From assembly GCF_000315625.1 (NCBI RefSeq), contig NW_005434649.1:442936-506935 (forward strand): DNA of 64,000 nt. The letters are read 5' to 3'. How positions within the stretch are numbered: the stretch's first letter is position 1; each line of letters begins with the position of its first letter. The translations under genes and the position numbers were made by a program. Positions 28,301 through 40,300 of the stretch are shown here, piece after piece. The notes beneath the pieces are model-generated. The model ran no database searches. It had not been told where the DNA came from and saw only the letters and a program-made list of their open reading frames with translations. Origin of the DNA: Guillardia theta CCMP2712 (lineage: Eukaryota > Cryptophyceae > Pyrenomonadales > Geminigeraceae).

Positions 28301-31300
28301 CACAAGACTCTGTAGATTTGGAGCCGCGCGAACATCAACGGAAATTCCCATGCCCCCCAGCTGGAGCAGCGGAGCAAAGTGGAGTTCAACCAAGTAGCGT
28401 TGGTTTGCACTGACGTGTTTGCGGGCATCGAAGTGTCGTCGGGAGTGAATTCACATACATGCCTCTCGTGCTCTTGGAAGCCTTGCCCTCGCACCTCAAT
28501 CTCCTCGCCCGAGGCCAAGACGCTGTTGGTCAGCAGCTGGTTCCACTGGATGTCGTCCGGCCCGACGATAGTGAAGTTCATCTCGGAGATGTTGAACGAC
28601 ATGGGGTAGGTCGAGGAGAGTCCGTAGAGCTCGAAGGTCAAAATGCGGTCGAGCTGGTTGAAGACCATGTTGTCACATACCTGCACGCTGATGCTCTTCC
28701 GAGTGTTCTCGCCGAACCCGAACTGGAACCAGGCAAAGCATTGCTTCTCGTCGTCAGGACTGCAGAACGTGCAGTCGGGGCAGCCCTCGCTGTTGATGGC
28801 GATCAGAGCTCCTGTGCCACACTTGTCGCTGTAGAGAGGAGGTGGAGGTAGCGGGAAGATAGGTACAATCTTCCAGAACACGATAGCCCAGCCGTCGTTG
28901 CCCCCGACTCGTTCAACCACAACAGATACGTTCCCGATGCTCTCCTTCACGTTGATGCTCGCGTCGCTCCATGTGATCGCCCCAGGGTTCGTCCCCAACG
29001 CCGCACATGTCGACACGTTTCTCCGCAAGCAAGTCGCTCTCTCCAGCTGCGCCAGGTCGCTCGCGCCCAGCGCAGAGTCGTAGATAACGAATTCCAGCAC
29101 GGAGCCCAGGAAACTCTGCGAGTTGAGACCGTTCTGGTTGCCGAGGACAAACCGTATGTTGGCAAGGGAGATCGAACTGCAGTTGAATGCACCCCCTACC
29201 GAGTTCACACGCAGTATACAAGAGTCAGAGCTAATGCTGAAAGTGATCTGGTTGTGCTTGTTGGGAACTAGCTCCACCTCTTGGAGGGGGATGTCGTCTC
29301 TGCTGAGAGCCATCACGTTGGACTGGTTGATCGAGAGCACGAGTCGCCCAGTCTCGCTCGGACCTTCAACCGAGGTAGCCAGGAGAATCTGGTCCTCCAA
29401 CAAGCCTGTGTTTGCGGGAGGGGAGTAGTAGAAGAGGAGGAGTAAAGAGAGGCTCTGATTGTTGTACCTGTAGTCAGTGTACAAGAACTCCTTCCCGCTC
29501 TGGAACTGGACCACGTTGAGGGGGGTGAGGGCAGGTGCGGTTTCATAGTAACTCTGAAGGCTGACTTCTACCCCGCTCGAGGACGAGGCCCGAGACCTCC
29601 AGTACTGAACCCTCCTCGTGTCGTTAGCGTAGCCCTTGATCTTGTCCGAGTCCTCGGAGTTGAACCACCCGAACGGATTTCCCGTCACCCCAAGGTTGGA
29701 CACCCAGTCCGGGAAGTAGGAGAAGGTACGGTACAGGTTGCCTGTCCCGTACCCCACCCTTACCTTGACCCCCAGGAAGGAGCCTCTGCCCGGGCTCACA
29801 GTGCACTGTAGGCTGGTGTCGGAGGTCCACATGATAGTCAGGCACTCAGTTGAGCCCACGTAGGCCATGCGATCGGAGCTCTCGGAGAATTTCTCCCCGA
29901 CGATGGTGATGGTACCTCCCACGTCGAAGCGAACCTGCTCCTGCGAGCTCCAAGACTTCACGACAGGAGGCGGCAGGTACGTGAACGTCAGGCTCGTCTC
30001 CACGTTTTGGATTCCCAAGACTGTCAGGGAGGGCTGGAGGTTGGAGCATGAGCCTGTGCATTCTCCTATCGTGCACGCTATCGAGGTGTCGGAGATGGAT
30101 TTGGTGGATGAGCAGGAGATGCTTCCGATCTTCATATCCAGCCCCTCGTCGAACCCAAAGTTGTATCCTGTCAGCGTTACCTGCATTTTTCCTGTCGTCG
30201 GCCCGATGTTGGGGTCAAGCCCTTGCAGCCGAGGAGCATCGTAGCAGAAGACGTTGGTGATGGAGGACTCAGCGCCTGAAGCGAACGCGACAGTGAAACC
30301 GTACGGGCCTCCGACACTGCTGACGAAACGCGTGGTGAGACTTGTATCCGAGGTCCACTCTATCTCGTGATTCTTGGGCCCGAGCGTGACAGTCGGGGAG
30401 AAATCCTTGTAGCCGAAGCAGCTGCCGAAGACAGAGACAGAGGAGGTGCGATTGGTCGGAGCATGTGATGGGTCAATGTAGCTAATCTTCGGCTCCTCGA
30501 CCAGGACAAGGTCGGGAACGAACGAGTCGACGCCATGACAAGTGTCTTGTAGAGTGACATTGAGGCGCCTGACGCAGCTTTCCCTTCCTCCAGGCACATA
30601 CGGGATGGTGCAAGTCATCATGGAGTAGGAGACCCAAGTCAGGTTGGTACACTCAATGTCGCGGATCCGCACGCTGGAGCATCCAAGGCAGAGGTTGTCG
30701 CCGAGCACTGTCAGCTCCACCTGGCCGTTGTTCCTGGCTGCGGCACCAGTGAAAGTGAAGACTGAGTTCAACACAGTCGCCTCCCCTGGGGTCTCGACCT
30801 TCAAGATTTTAGCCTCGTCATAGGCGAGAGAGGTCGCCCCCCGCTCCAGCAAGGCCTCGCCTGACGGCTGAGCACCCTCGCGCACCACCGAGACGTTGAC
30901 CTGCCCAAGGGTCTGCGCGCAGGGGGAGGTCTTGGGCGGCAGGTGATAGCAGGCAATTGAAGAATCTGAGACCCACGAGGTGTTTTCACACGAGGCTCCA
31001 TCTAGCGTCAGGCTCGTGGAGTTGGGCGGGGAGACCCCAAAGTTCTCCCCCAGCAGCTCCAGCCTGATGCCTCCGACTGCTGGCCCGTTGGGGGGCGAGA
31101 CGCCGGTGACCTTGAGCGGGTCATAAGAGATGCTTGCTCGGCATGCCTCGTCGTCGGACACGATCATGGCGGGGCCTTTCCTCAGGAAGGCTGCAAACGA
31201 GGCCTCCACCACCCCTGAAGGGATGTTGCAGTTCAGCGAGCTGTCGCTCAGCCAAGTACAGTTCGTCTCCTGCTGGCCAACGAGCCCGAGCTGGTCCGAG

Positions 31301-34300
31301 CTGGAGAGGCCGAAGTTCTTCCCGAAGGCCGTGACCTGTGCTCCGATCTTGGGGACGGAGGAAGGGAGGAACGAGGTAAGGCAGGGCCTGTCGTAGCTGA
31401 AGATGGCTGTAGCTGTGGCCCCTGACTTGATAGCGCTCTGGATCTTAAAAGTACGTTCCTCCTTCACCCGGGGGGGAGTGAGGCAGACCAGGCTCGAGTC
31501 GCTGATCCACGTGGCCGGGGACTCGTTGCCATCCACCACACACGAAGATGAGTAGTCATGATCGCCGAAGTTCCTGCCGGTGACGGAGACGTTGGTGCCC
31601 CCAACGATCGGCCCGTTGGCCGGGGCGACTGCGGTCACGACCATGGTGTCAAAGGAGAAGAGGGCGCTGCCGTTCTGGATGTCGTACAACCTGCTCTGCA
31701 GCTGGACGTCAGCAGGGGGGTAGCCGGAAAATTCACATCTGACGTAGAGGGCCGTGTCGGAGATCCAGGTGGTGGAGAGACAAGGAGTGTCGGAGAACGA
31801 CACGGCAAGAGAGTTGTCCTTGACCCCAAAGTTGCTCCCGAACACAGTCAGGCTCCTCGTCCCATCGTTGACAGGCCCGTTGGACGGCGAGACGGCCGTG
31901 AGCTGCTCAGGGGGAGGGAACTGGAACGCCTCCCCTGTGCCGCTCTGCGAGTCAACGGACACGACGATCTCTGCGTAAGTCTGCGCAAGGGATGAGAAGA
32001 CGGGGGCGGCAACAGACCCCAGACAGGTCAAGTAGGAGTCGGAGACCCATGACACGTTCTGGCAGGGCTGCTGCTGGAGGAACACATCTCTCTGCGTGCC
32101 CGCCTGGTCGCCAAAGTTCTTCCCGGTCACGACGGCATGGAACTGTAAGCCGGAGACGAGGCGGAGGTCCTGAGGAGCAAAGGAGATGATCCTGGGGGCG
32201 TCATACGAGAACGCCTGGTCGAAGACGGCCAGCCCGTCCCAGACTGTCAGCCCCACCTGCTTCTCGTACCCCGTCCCAGGAGAGAACCGTGTGATGGAGA
32301 TCGAGGAGTCCGAGCTCCAGTCCACCTGCCCTCCAGCTGACAAGCCGATGATCGGAGTCAGTGAGACGTTGGTGAACCCAAAGTTTGACCCTAAGACTGC
32401 GATCTGAGTGACACCAGACATCGGGATGTTGCGTTGGCTCGGAAGCATCGAGCAAGGAGCAAGGAACTGGAACCCGTAGGCGCCGAACTTGTTGTCGATT
32501 CCCTCCTCTCCCGGCCCGGTTCCCATGCCGAGGCGCAGGAAGATCGGGGCCGAAGTGCTGATAGTCCACTGCGGGGCCGTGCACCTGAGGAACTTGTCGT
32601 TAAGCACGACCACGTCTGAACGCGACTCCTGAATGCCGCAAACTTGCGAGTTTGACAAGTAGTCAAACCACTTATAGTACACGTTGACCTCCGTGTTCCC
32701 CTCGCACGCGTCAGATCGGCTGTACCATGTGCAGTGCATGGGCCGGCTGTACGCATTGAACCCATGGCCGTGAATGGTGACCTCGAATCCTCCGCCGATG
32801 GGCCCCGTCGAGAGGTTGTTGCAGCTGGGGGCGACCTGACTGGCGCTGATGTTGTACCAGAAGACAGGCTCTGTGAGATTGTTGTCCGTGATCGACACGT
32901 TGACGGCCTTTGACCCCTCGATGGCGAACCCTTGGAACTCTGAGTAGTACTCGACGATGGTCACTTGGAACTGTCTTGCCTCTTGAAGCAGCTCATTGTC
33001 GATGATATGCACTTCTAGATACTTGGTCGTCTCCTCCCCGTGGCCCCAGGCAACGACCTTACTGACAGCCACGAAGTCTTGGGAAGACTTGGCTGTCCTC
33101 TCAACGGTCTGGTAACGGATGGCGACAGCTCCGTCGCTGCCGTTGTACCTCGTCACTGGGATGCGGACGGTTGACGGCATGTAACTGCCGTTGAAAAGAG
33201 ACCCCTCAGTGATGGTGTAGACCCTGTCTTGAGAGAAGCTGACGTAACCAACTTTGACGTATCCCGCAACGTCGAATGCCTCGGACTTCACCAGCACGTC
33301 TGCGTTCCACTGGGCACTCAGGAAGCTCTGGAGCTGCCCCTCGAACTGACTGGCCCCATCCTGGAGGACAGACCGCAGGCTTGCCGCGAGCACGGAGTCC
33401 AGCCGTGAGAACTTGACGTCGACAGTCACTTGCGGGTTGTAGTTCCACAGATTTTCTGCGTTCTTCACTTCCTGCAGAGAGGAGAGCTCTACTTGAGTCT
33501 CCTGCACCTGCGGGACCCCCATGGCAGCCACGAGACTCTGACGGACCTGGTCCACCACATCCCGTGAGAAGAAGTCCAGCGGCCGCCCCGTGACTTGCAG
33601 CCTGAGGCTCGCCACGAGGCAGGATCGCTGCCAGCGGAGACACATGACCCTCTCCATATCTGCTCGCTCCGACTCGCTGATCACCCTGTCAAACATCACC
33701 ATCTCAGCTACCTCCCCAGCAAAGAAGCTCGGGACCCCCGTCTGGTTGTTCAGGTAGCGCGGGAGAACTCCAGGGAATGTGCCCAGGAAGAGGCTGGGGA
33801 TCGGAGAGGCCAACCCGCCCGTTCCCCTCCTCCGGCAGAACGTCTGGATCTCGTACTTGGACATCAGGTAGGACTGGACGACCCCGAGGGCCTCAGGGCT
33901 GAGCAGCTCAGTCCACGTCATGTACTCGGTGATGCCTCCCTCCCACCTCTTCGGGAGGCTCTGAGATCTATCACAAGCCTCTACGAGGGAGAGCGTGAGA
34001 GAGTAGACGGTCAAGGAGGAGGAGGGGACGAAGGAGGAGTTGCAAACCTCAAAGTTCGCCTGCGCTGACAGCACGGAGACTGGGCAGGAGCTTCTGAAGC
34101 CTGGGACGGAGAGGTTTGAGACGGATGCTGGGTAATCACTTGTGGCGAACTGGAGACAGAACTGATCGTTGCTCACGAAGACTACAGTCAAGTTTCTCTG
34201 CCCTAGTACCGTAGAGAAATCCACGGCAGAGCCAAGGTTGACCGACGTGTACCGTTGGTTGGTGAGGATCAGAGGTCGGGCAGCCGACGAGCTCCAGTCG

Positions 34301-37300
34301 AACGTTTGACAAGCGCTGCAGTTCCTCCTGTCCCTCCACTGGAGGACTTCTTGAATGAAGTCTCCGTTGTTGTCAAGGTACCTGAGGGTCGAGATGGAGT
34401 CGGTCGACGACAGCCAGAGCTCAACCGCATCGCTCTGTATCGCGTCCAAGAAAGAGCCCGTGCAGTCTGACGGCCCCTCCGGGATGCACAGCTTCTCGAA
34501 CGACGAGTCTGGCACGGAGCAGGCGAACTTGTCAAATCCTTTCTGAATGTCAGAGTCCAGCCAGAGGGAGAACTGATTCGCACTCATGACCATCGTGACA
34601 ACGTGGAGCCCCTCCAAGGGAACCACTTGGGAAGACGAAAGATACCTTGCCTCGTCTCCTCCCACCACTTTCAACTTCCCGTCAGGCTCCACGAACAGTC
34701 CGACTCCCCGCTCTTGACCCGAGACAGGCACGTTGTTGCTGAAGACGAAACCCCCGTGAAAGGTAGACTTGATGTTCATCACAACCACGACCGAGACAGC
34801 GGGAAGAGCATCGAAGGAGAAGGTCGAAGACTGAAGGAAGTCATTGATGCCGTCGAAGCTGATCACCCCGGGGTGAACATAGGGACCTGAGCTCGAGAGC
34901 TCGCCCGAGTTGTCGTTCCTCACAGTCCAGGAATCGCTGCTTGCTACAAACGTTGGCTGCTTCTTGGCATCCGCCTGCTGCAGCACGATCCCACCTACCC
35001 TTGACCTCCACGAGCTGACCCGACCTGAGAACCCCTGCTGCATCAAGAGCGACTTCTGCCAAGTGCAGTACGGGCACGACGTCATGCTCAGGTTTGTGCC
35101 ATAGGTCAGATACGCGTCCGAGGCATCCAGCCAGAGGACTGGAGGTGCATGGAGGACACCGAGGCCCCGGTGGCCCGCAAACTCCTTGCCAAAGTCACAG
35201 AGGACCACGAAGCCGGACCAGAGGAGCGAGTCTGTATTGATCATGTACTCCCCGCTCCTGGCGTCAGGCTCGTACCGGATGATCTCTGCGCAGGAGGAGG
35301 AGCTGAAGTTGAAGGCCTTGTCCTTGCTCGCCGTGGTGGTGAACTCCGAGTACGACTGGTGGAAGGTGACGCTCACCGTCCTTTCTATGAAGGATCCAGC
35401 AGGAGTCCGGCAGCGGATGGAGGAGTCAGAGATCCAGCTCGACTCGAGGCATCTGGTTGATCCGATGCTGACGACTGGCGTGTGATCAAAGGGAGAGAAG
35501 TTGTGCCCGAGGACCGTGACGAGCCCCCCGCCGCTCGACAAGGCGAAGTCAGGGGAGACGGCAGTGACGACGGGGCTGTCGTAGGTGAAGAAGTCGGCAA
35601 AGGTCGAGTTCAGCAGGACGCTCTCTCCAGCTAGCTGCAGGGACACGGCGTTGCTTCCTATTCCCCCGGACGTGACGCAGACTAGCGACGTGTCTGATCG
35701 CCAGGACGCCGCGGAGGTCTCAGTGGGTCCGATCCAGACCCTCGGGCTGTTGTCGTACGGCCCGAAGTTCCTCCCCACGAACGTTATCAGCTCATCCCCA
35801 GCTGCTGCTCCCGACCTGGCCAGCGACAGGATCGGCCGGTCCCAAGAGAAGACCGCATTCCTCTGAGACCCCTCCACGCACCAGGGGCCTTGGAGGGGGT
35901 ACTGGTTGCACGCTGACCTCGCCCAGATCGCGTCCTCGACCCCCAGCCCTTGAGGGGTCAGGCACATCATGGCTGAGTCAGAGATCCACCCAGTCGAGCT
36001 GCACTGCGTCTTCCCGAAGATGACTTGGACCAGCTCCTGGTCCCCCGTGTACCCAAAGTTCTTCCCCAGCAGTGTAGTCTGCACTCCCCCGGCGGTCGGG
36101 AAGTTCCTGGTGAAGCCAGTGACGACGGCTGCGTCGTAGGTGAGCTTGTCGTAGAAGGTCGTCCAGGAGGAAGCGTTCTTGCTCTTGATAGAGATGTCAA
36201 CCTTTGCCCTGCCCAGCCCTACAGGGGCTCTGCAACGGACCGAAGACGTTGAGAACCACTGAAGATCGGAGCAAGGGGAGTTCTGAATGAAAACTTTGAC
36301 AACATCTCCGTACGCACCAAAGGAGCTGCCCGTGAGCTGCAACAGGACTTGCCCTGTGCTGGGGGAGTTGCTGGGCGAAACTTGGAGGGCGTCGACGGGA
36401 GCGAGGTACCTGAAGTCCGAGGACTGTGAAACAACATCTTCCGCCTGAAGCTTGATAAAAGGAGAGCTGACGCCCTTAGGCCCGTAGAACGCAGGCACAA
36501 CACACGTGATGGCTGAGTCGCTCGACCAGGTTGTGCCCAGGCAGTTCGTGGCTCCCACTTGCAGTCCCAGGGTGTAGTCGGTGCTGCCAAAGTTCTCTCC
36601 GAAGAGGGTAACTGTCGCCCCTCCCTGATACGATGCTTCCGCTGGGACGATGTTGGTCACTGACGGGGCAGCAAAGGTGAACAGGGGAAGGCGATTTGGC
36701 TCCGGCATGCTTCGCTGCCCTCCGACCTCGACGTAGACGTTCCTTGTCCCAACACCTGTGATAAATTCCTTGGAAGTTCCGAGGTTATAGGCTGTTGAAC
36801 ACAGAAGAGATGAGTCTGATATCCAGATCGAAGAGAAACAGACTGTCGTGCCGATCGTCGCCTGGACCTCACCATCAGCTCCGAAGTTTCTTCCGTAAAC
36901 TGTGACGTTGATGTCTTCGCCGACAGGCTTCAGGTAGGAAGGAGAGACGGCAGTGACAGAGGGAGGCTGATATGTCAGCAGCCGATCATGCTCTAAGTTG
37001 TAGCCATTGATGCCTAAGTTCAGCTTGAGGTTCGACCCCGACCCGTACGCCACCTGACAGCGGATCAAAGAAGTCGAGACGTACTCGATCGTATGACACG
37101 AGCTCTGCCCCACCGTCACGCTCGTCCCAGCATTGTAAGCTAGAGCGGACGAGCCTTTCATGGTGATGGGAAAGTTTCGCACATGCCATGGGTCAGGGTT
37201 GTACAGTCCTGGCGAGTAGGAGCCTTGGGACTCCAGCGATGGGCCAAAATGAAGTCCGGTGATGTTGACTGAGCTCCTGCCGGAGACCAGAAGAGGGTCG

Positions 37301-40300
37301 ACGGAGAAGATCTGCGGTGGAGGGTACGAGACATAGGAGGTGGTAGGAGAGCAGGCAGCGTTTAAGCAAACGACCACCGGCAGATCTTTGCCGGCTCCCA
37401 GAGGACTCTGAACGGTGATCGAGGTCGAGGAGGCCCACCCAAGCTCCTGGACAGCCGTTGAGCCGATGAAAGTAGTCCTCTGACTGGCCGGGAGGCCGAA
37501 CCGTGAACCAAAGATTGTGACTTGCTGAGACTGCGTGTCATTGAGCGGCTGCTGGTATTCCAACCCAGTCACAATGGGAGGGCAAAACCCGAAGATAGGA
37601 GAGGCTGGCTCCAGCTCGACACGCAGAGGAGGCGAAATCTCCATCTGGAGTGTAAAGTTCTTCACAGTCCCCAGCCCAGGTGATACGAGACATTCAAGAG
37701 AAGTATCGGACAACCATCGAGAGTCCGAACATCTTGTGCCTTCGAAGACGATCTCAGTACTGATGTTGGAGGTGCCGAAGTTCGTCCCGACAATCGTCAC
37801 CCTTGCGGCATTCTCGCACACAGCTTCTGGCACCATGGAGAGAAATTCGGGCAAGTCATAGCAGAAGCTGGTTTGAACGGAGTGAGATACGTTGCCTTCC
37901 TGCGACGATGACCAGGTCATGGGTAAGTTCACACCCCTGCCAGCGTGAAGGTTGCAAGAGACGCTGCTGTCAGACGTCCAAGTGCTCGCACTGCACAGAG
38001 TGTCGCCAACATGCATCTCGAACTCGTAGTCTGAAAAACCAAAGTTGCTCCCGAGGATCGTGATGAGGACGTTTCCAGCCGTGGGGACATTTTGAGGGAT
38101 CACTGAACTCACGATTGGCTTCTTCACATCATATATCATGGGGTTTGTTGAAACGTTTAGGACATCCACAGTCGTCCATGCGATCTGTGAGCACTTGAAG
38201 GAATAAGCGTAATGAACCGGCAGTCTCATGTTGTTCGGTCCATCATACGTTTGGAAAAAATAATCAACAGGTTCAAATCCCACCAGAGGCTTTGCTTCGC
38301 TGCACGTCACGTCGTTGTTATCGCCTCTGCGGTATAATTGAACAAAGCTTGTCTGATCTTGGCATGGCCATGCAGGCTGCTTGAAAGTGAGTAAGTTAGA
38401 GTTCTCAGCTCGATATGGATGCGTCGCATTGATCTGGCACAGTCCTTCACATTGATTTTGTTGCGTAATGTAGCACGATACGGAATAATTTTTACAGAGG
38501 CATTTTGACTCGCTGAATTGTGCGAAATATACATCGGAATCTCCTGCATTTTTAAGAAAGAATGTTATGTTCTGACCCCCTAAGAAATCCAAAGTGTTGA
38601 CATTGAGATACGTCCAGGACGTCGGAGACACTGGGACGATTTGAAGCACAAATGCCTCGTTAGTGACTGTGAGCGAGCTTTCAAAAGTAGCATGACTGAC
38701 TTGAAGGTGTAATTCGACTGTCCTCGAAGCCTCCGGATACTCCCTTTGGTCAAAGATGAACATTGAAATATACTTCTTTGCCGTATCGCCATGCTCCCAC
38801 GCAACCTTCTGCGGTTTCTTAACGACCAAGTCGACTCCCTCTTGACAGCGCGTGCATTGGAATGTGTAGTCAATCTCAACATAACCATCACTACCGCCCG
38901 ATCTCTGAAGTTCAATGTTGTAGTACCCGACATTTTCCCTAACAGTTCCAGACAAAGTTGTCCATGAGATGGAACCCCCATTTGCCGTACAATCTTGCCA
39001 CCGAATACAAAGAATCCTCTCAGCCCTATATCGCTCGCTGTCGGTGAGCACTCTATTGAACACCATGACTTCTGCTACTTGCCCTTTGAAATATTCATCC
39101 TGTTGACCAGGAGTCGCCCCCACACCCAAAGTGAAGGGAAATTTAGATTGAAGAATAGACTCCGAATCAGGGGAGGGATCATGTGACAAAGATCTTGGCC
39201 CAAGAGAGATGGAATGCTGATCAATCTTGTCGATCTCCATGGTTGAATTGATCCACAATCGGAAAGTCTTGGGATCCGACTGAACTGAGACTACATGAGT
39301 TCCGGTTGCAAGCGTAGACTTGGAAGAGTATCGATTCTCTGAACCCACTAACGGCTTCACATATCCAGATTGATCGATGTACAAACCAAACCCCGTAGGC
39401 CCGATCGGAGGAGGATGGGTCAAATCGTTGTTACCGAGGATCCAAGCGCCTGAGCTGCCCCTTCCAGGATCGCGCTGAATGCTGAATGCGACGATGACAG
39501 TCAAAGAATTGTTGAAGCTCAGATCAAACGGCGAAGTATTAGAAAACGTCTGAAGGACCATAAGATCGTCAATGCCGTCAAACAGCACTCCTGCATCAGT
39601 GAAACGAGGCAGAGTCGAGGTTGAAATGGTGTCGATTCCATTTGTTTTCCTCAACAAGAGATCGTCGGGCGAGGATCGAGTCATATCCCCATCGAATCGA
39701 TTCTTCCAAACATCAACATAAAGCATGCTTCCAAGGTATCCTGATGTCAAAACCAGAGGTTTCCAGAGTCCCGCCCTTTTGCCACCGTCCCGCAATGCAT
39801 ACAGCCAAATCACCGGCGGGGTACCACTAACCACGACATCTCGTTCATATTCGGCACTTACAGCTAAGGGCCTTCTGCCTGTGTGAGAGATTTGAGCTTC
39901 GTCTGAGCTCATTATTGCTTTTGAATTGCAAAAGTGTAGAAGGATTGAAAGGTAGAAAACCCTTCGAATGGTAATCAGATGCCTCCCATTCAAATTGGCG
40001 AAGCGTGAGTGAAGAGGAGACGTCACCCGACTCCTCCTGGCAGCACAGATTGAGCTGCTTCGTATCGAGCTGCTCTCAGGATCTTCGACAGGGATGTCAG
40101 GATCACCGTCATGGTCTGGTCGATGGGAGGAATCAATCTTCTGTAAGGAATCGGGGAGAAAGGAGTCCGAGGAAGAGCTCAGGGGCGGCATACCGCTAAG
40201 ATGGGACATGCAGTCTCTTAGTTCGATCCTCCCTGAGCAGCGAGGCTCGTCCTGTTTCCAGTTCTCCTCCATCCCCTTCCCCTCCTCTGGCTCAATCCTG

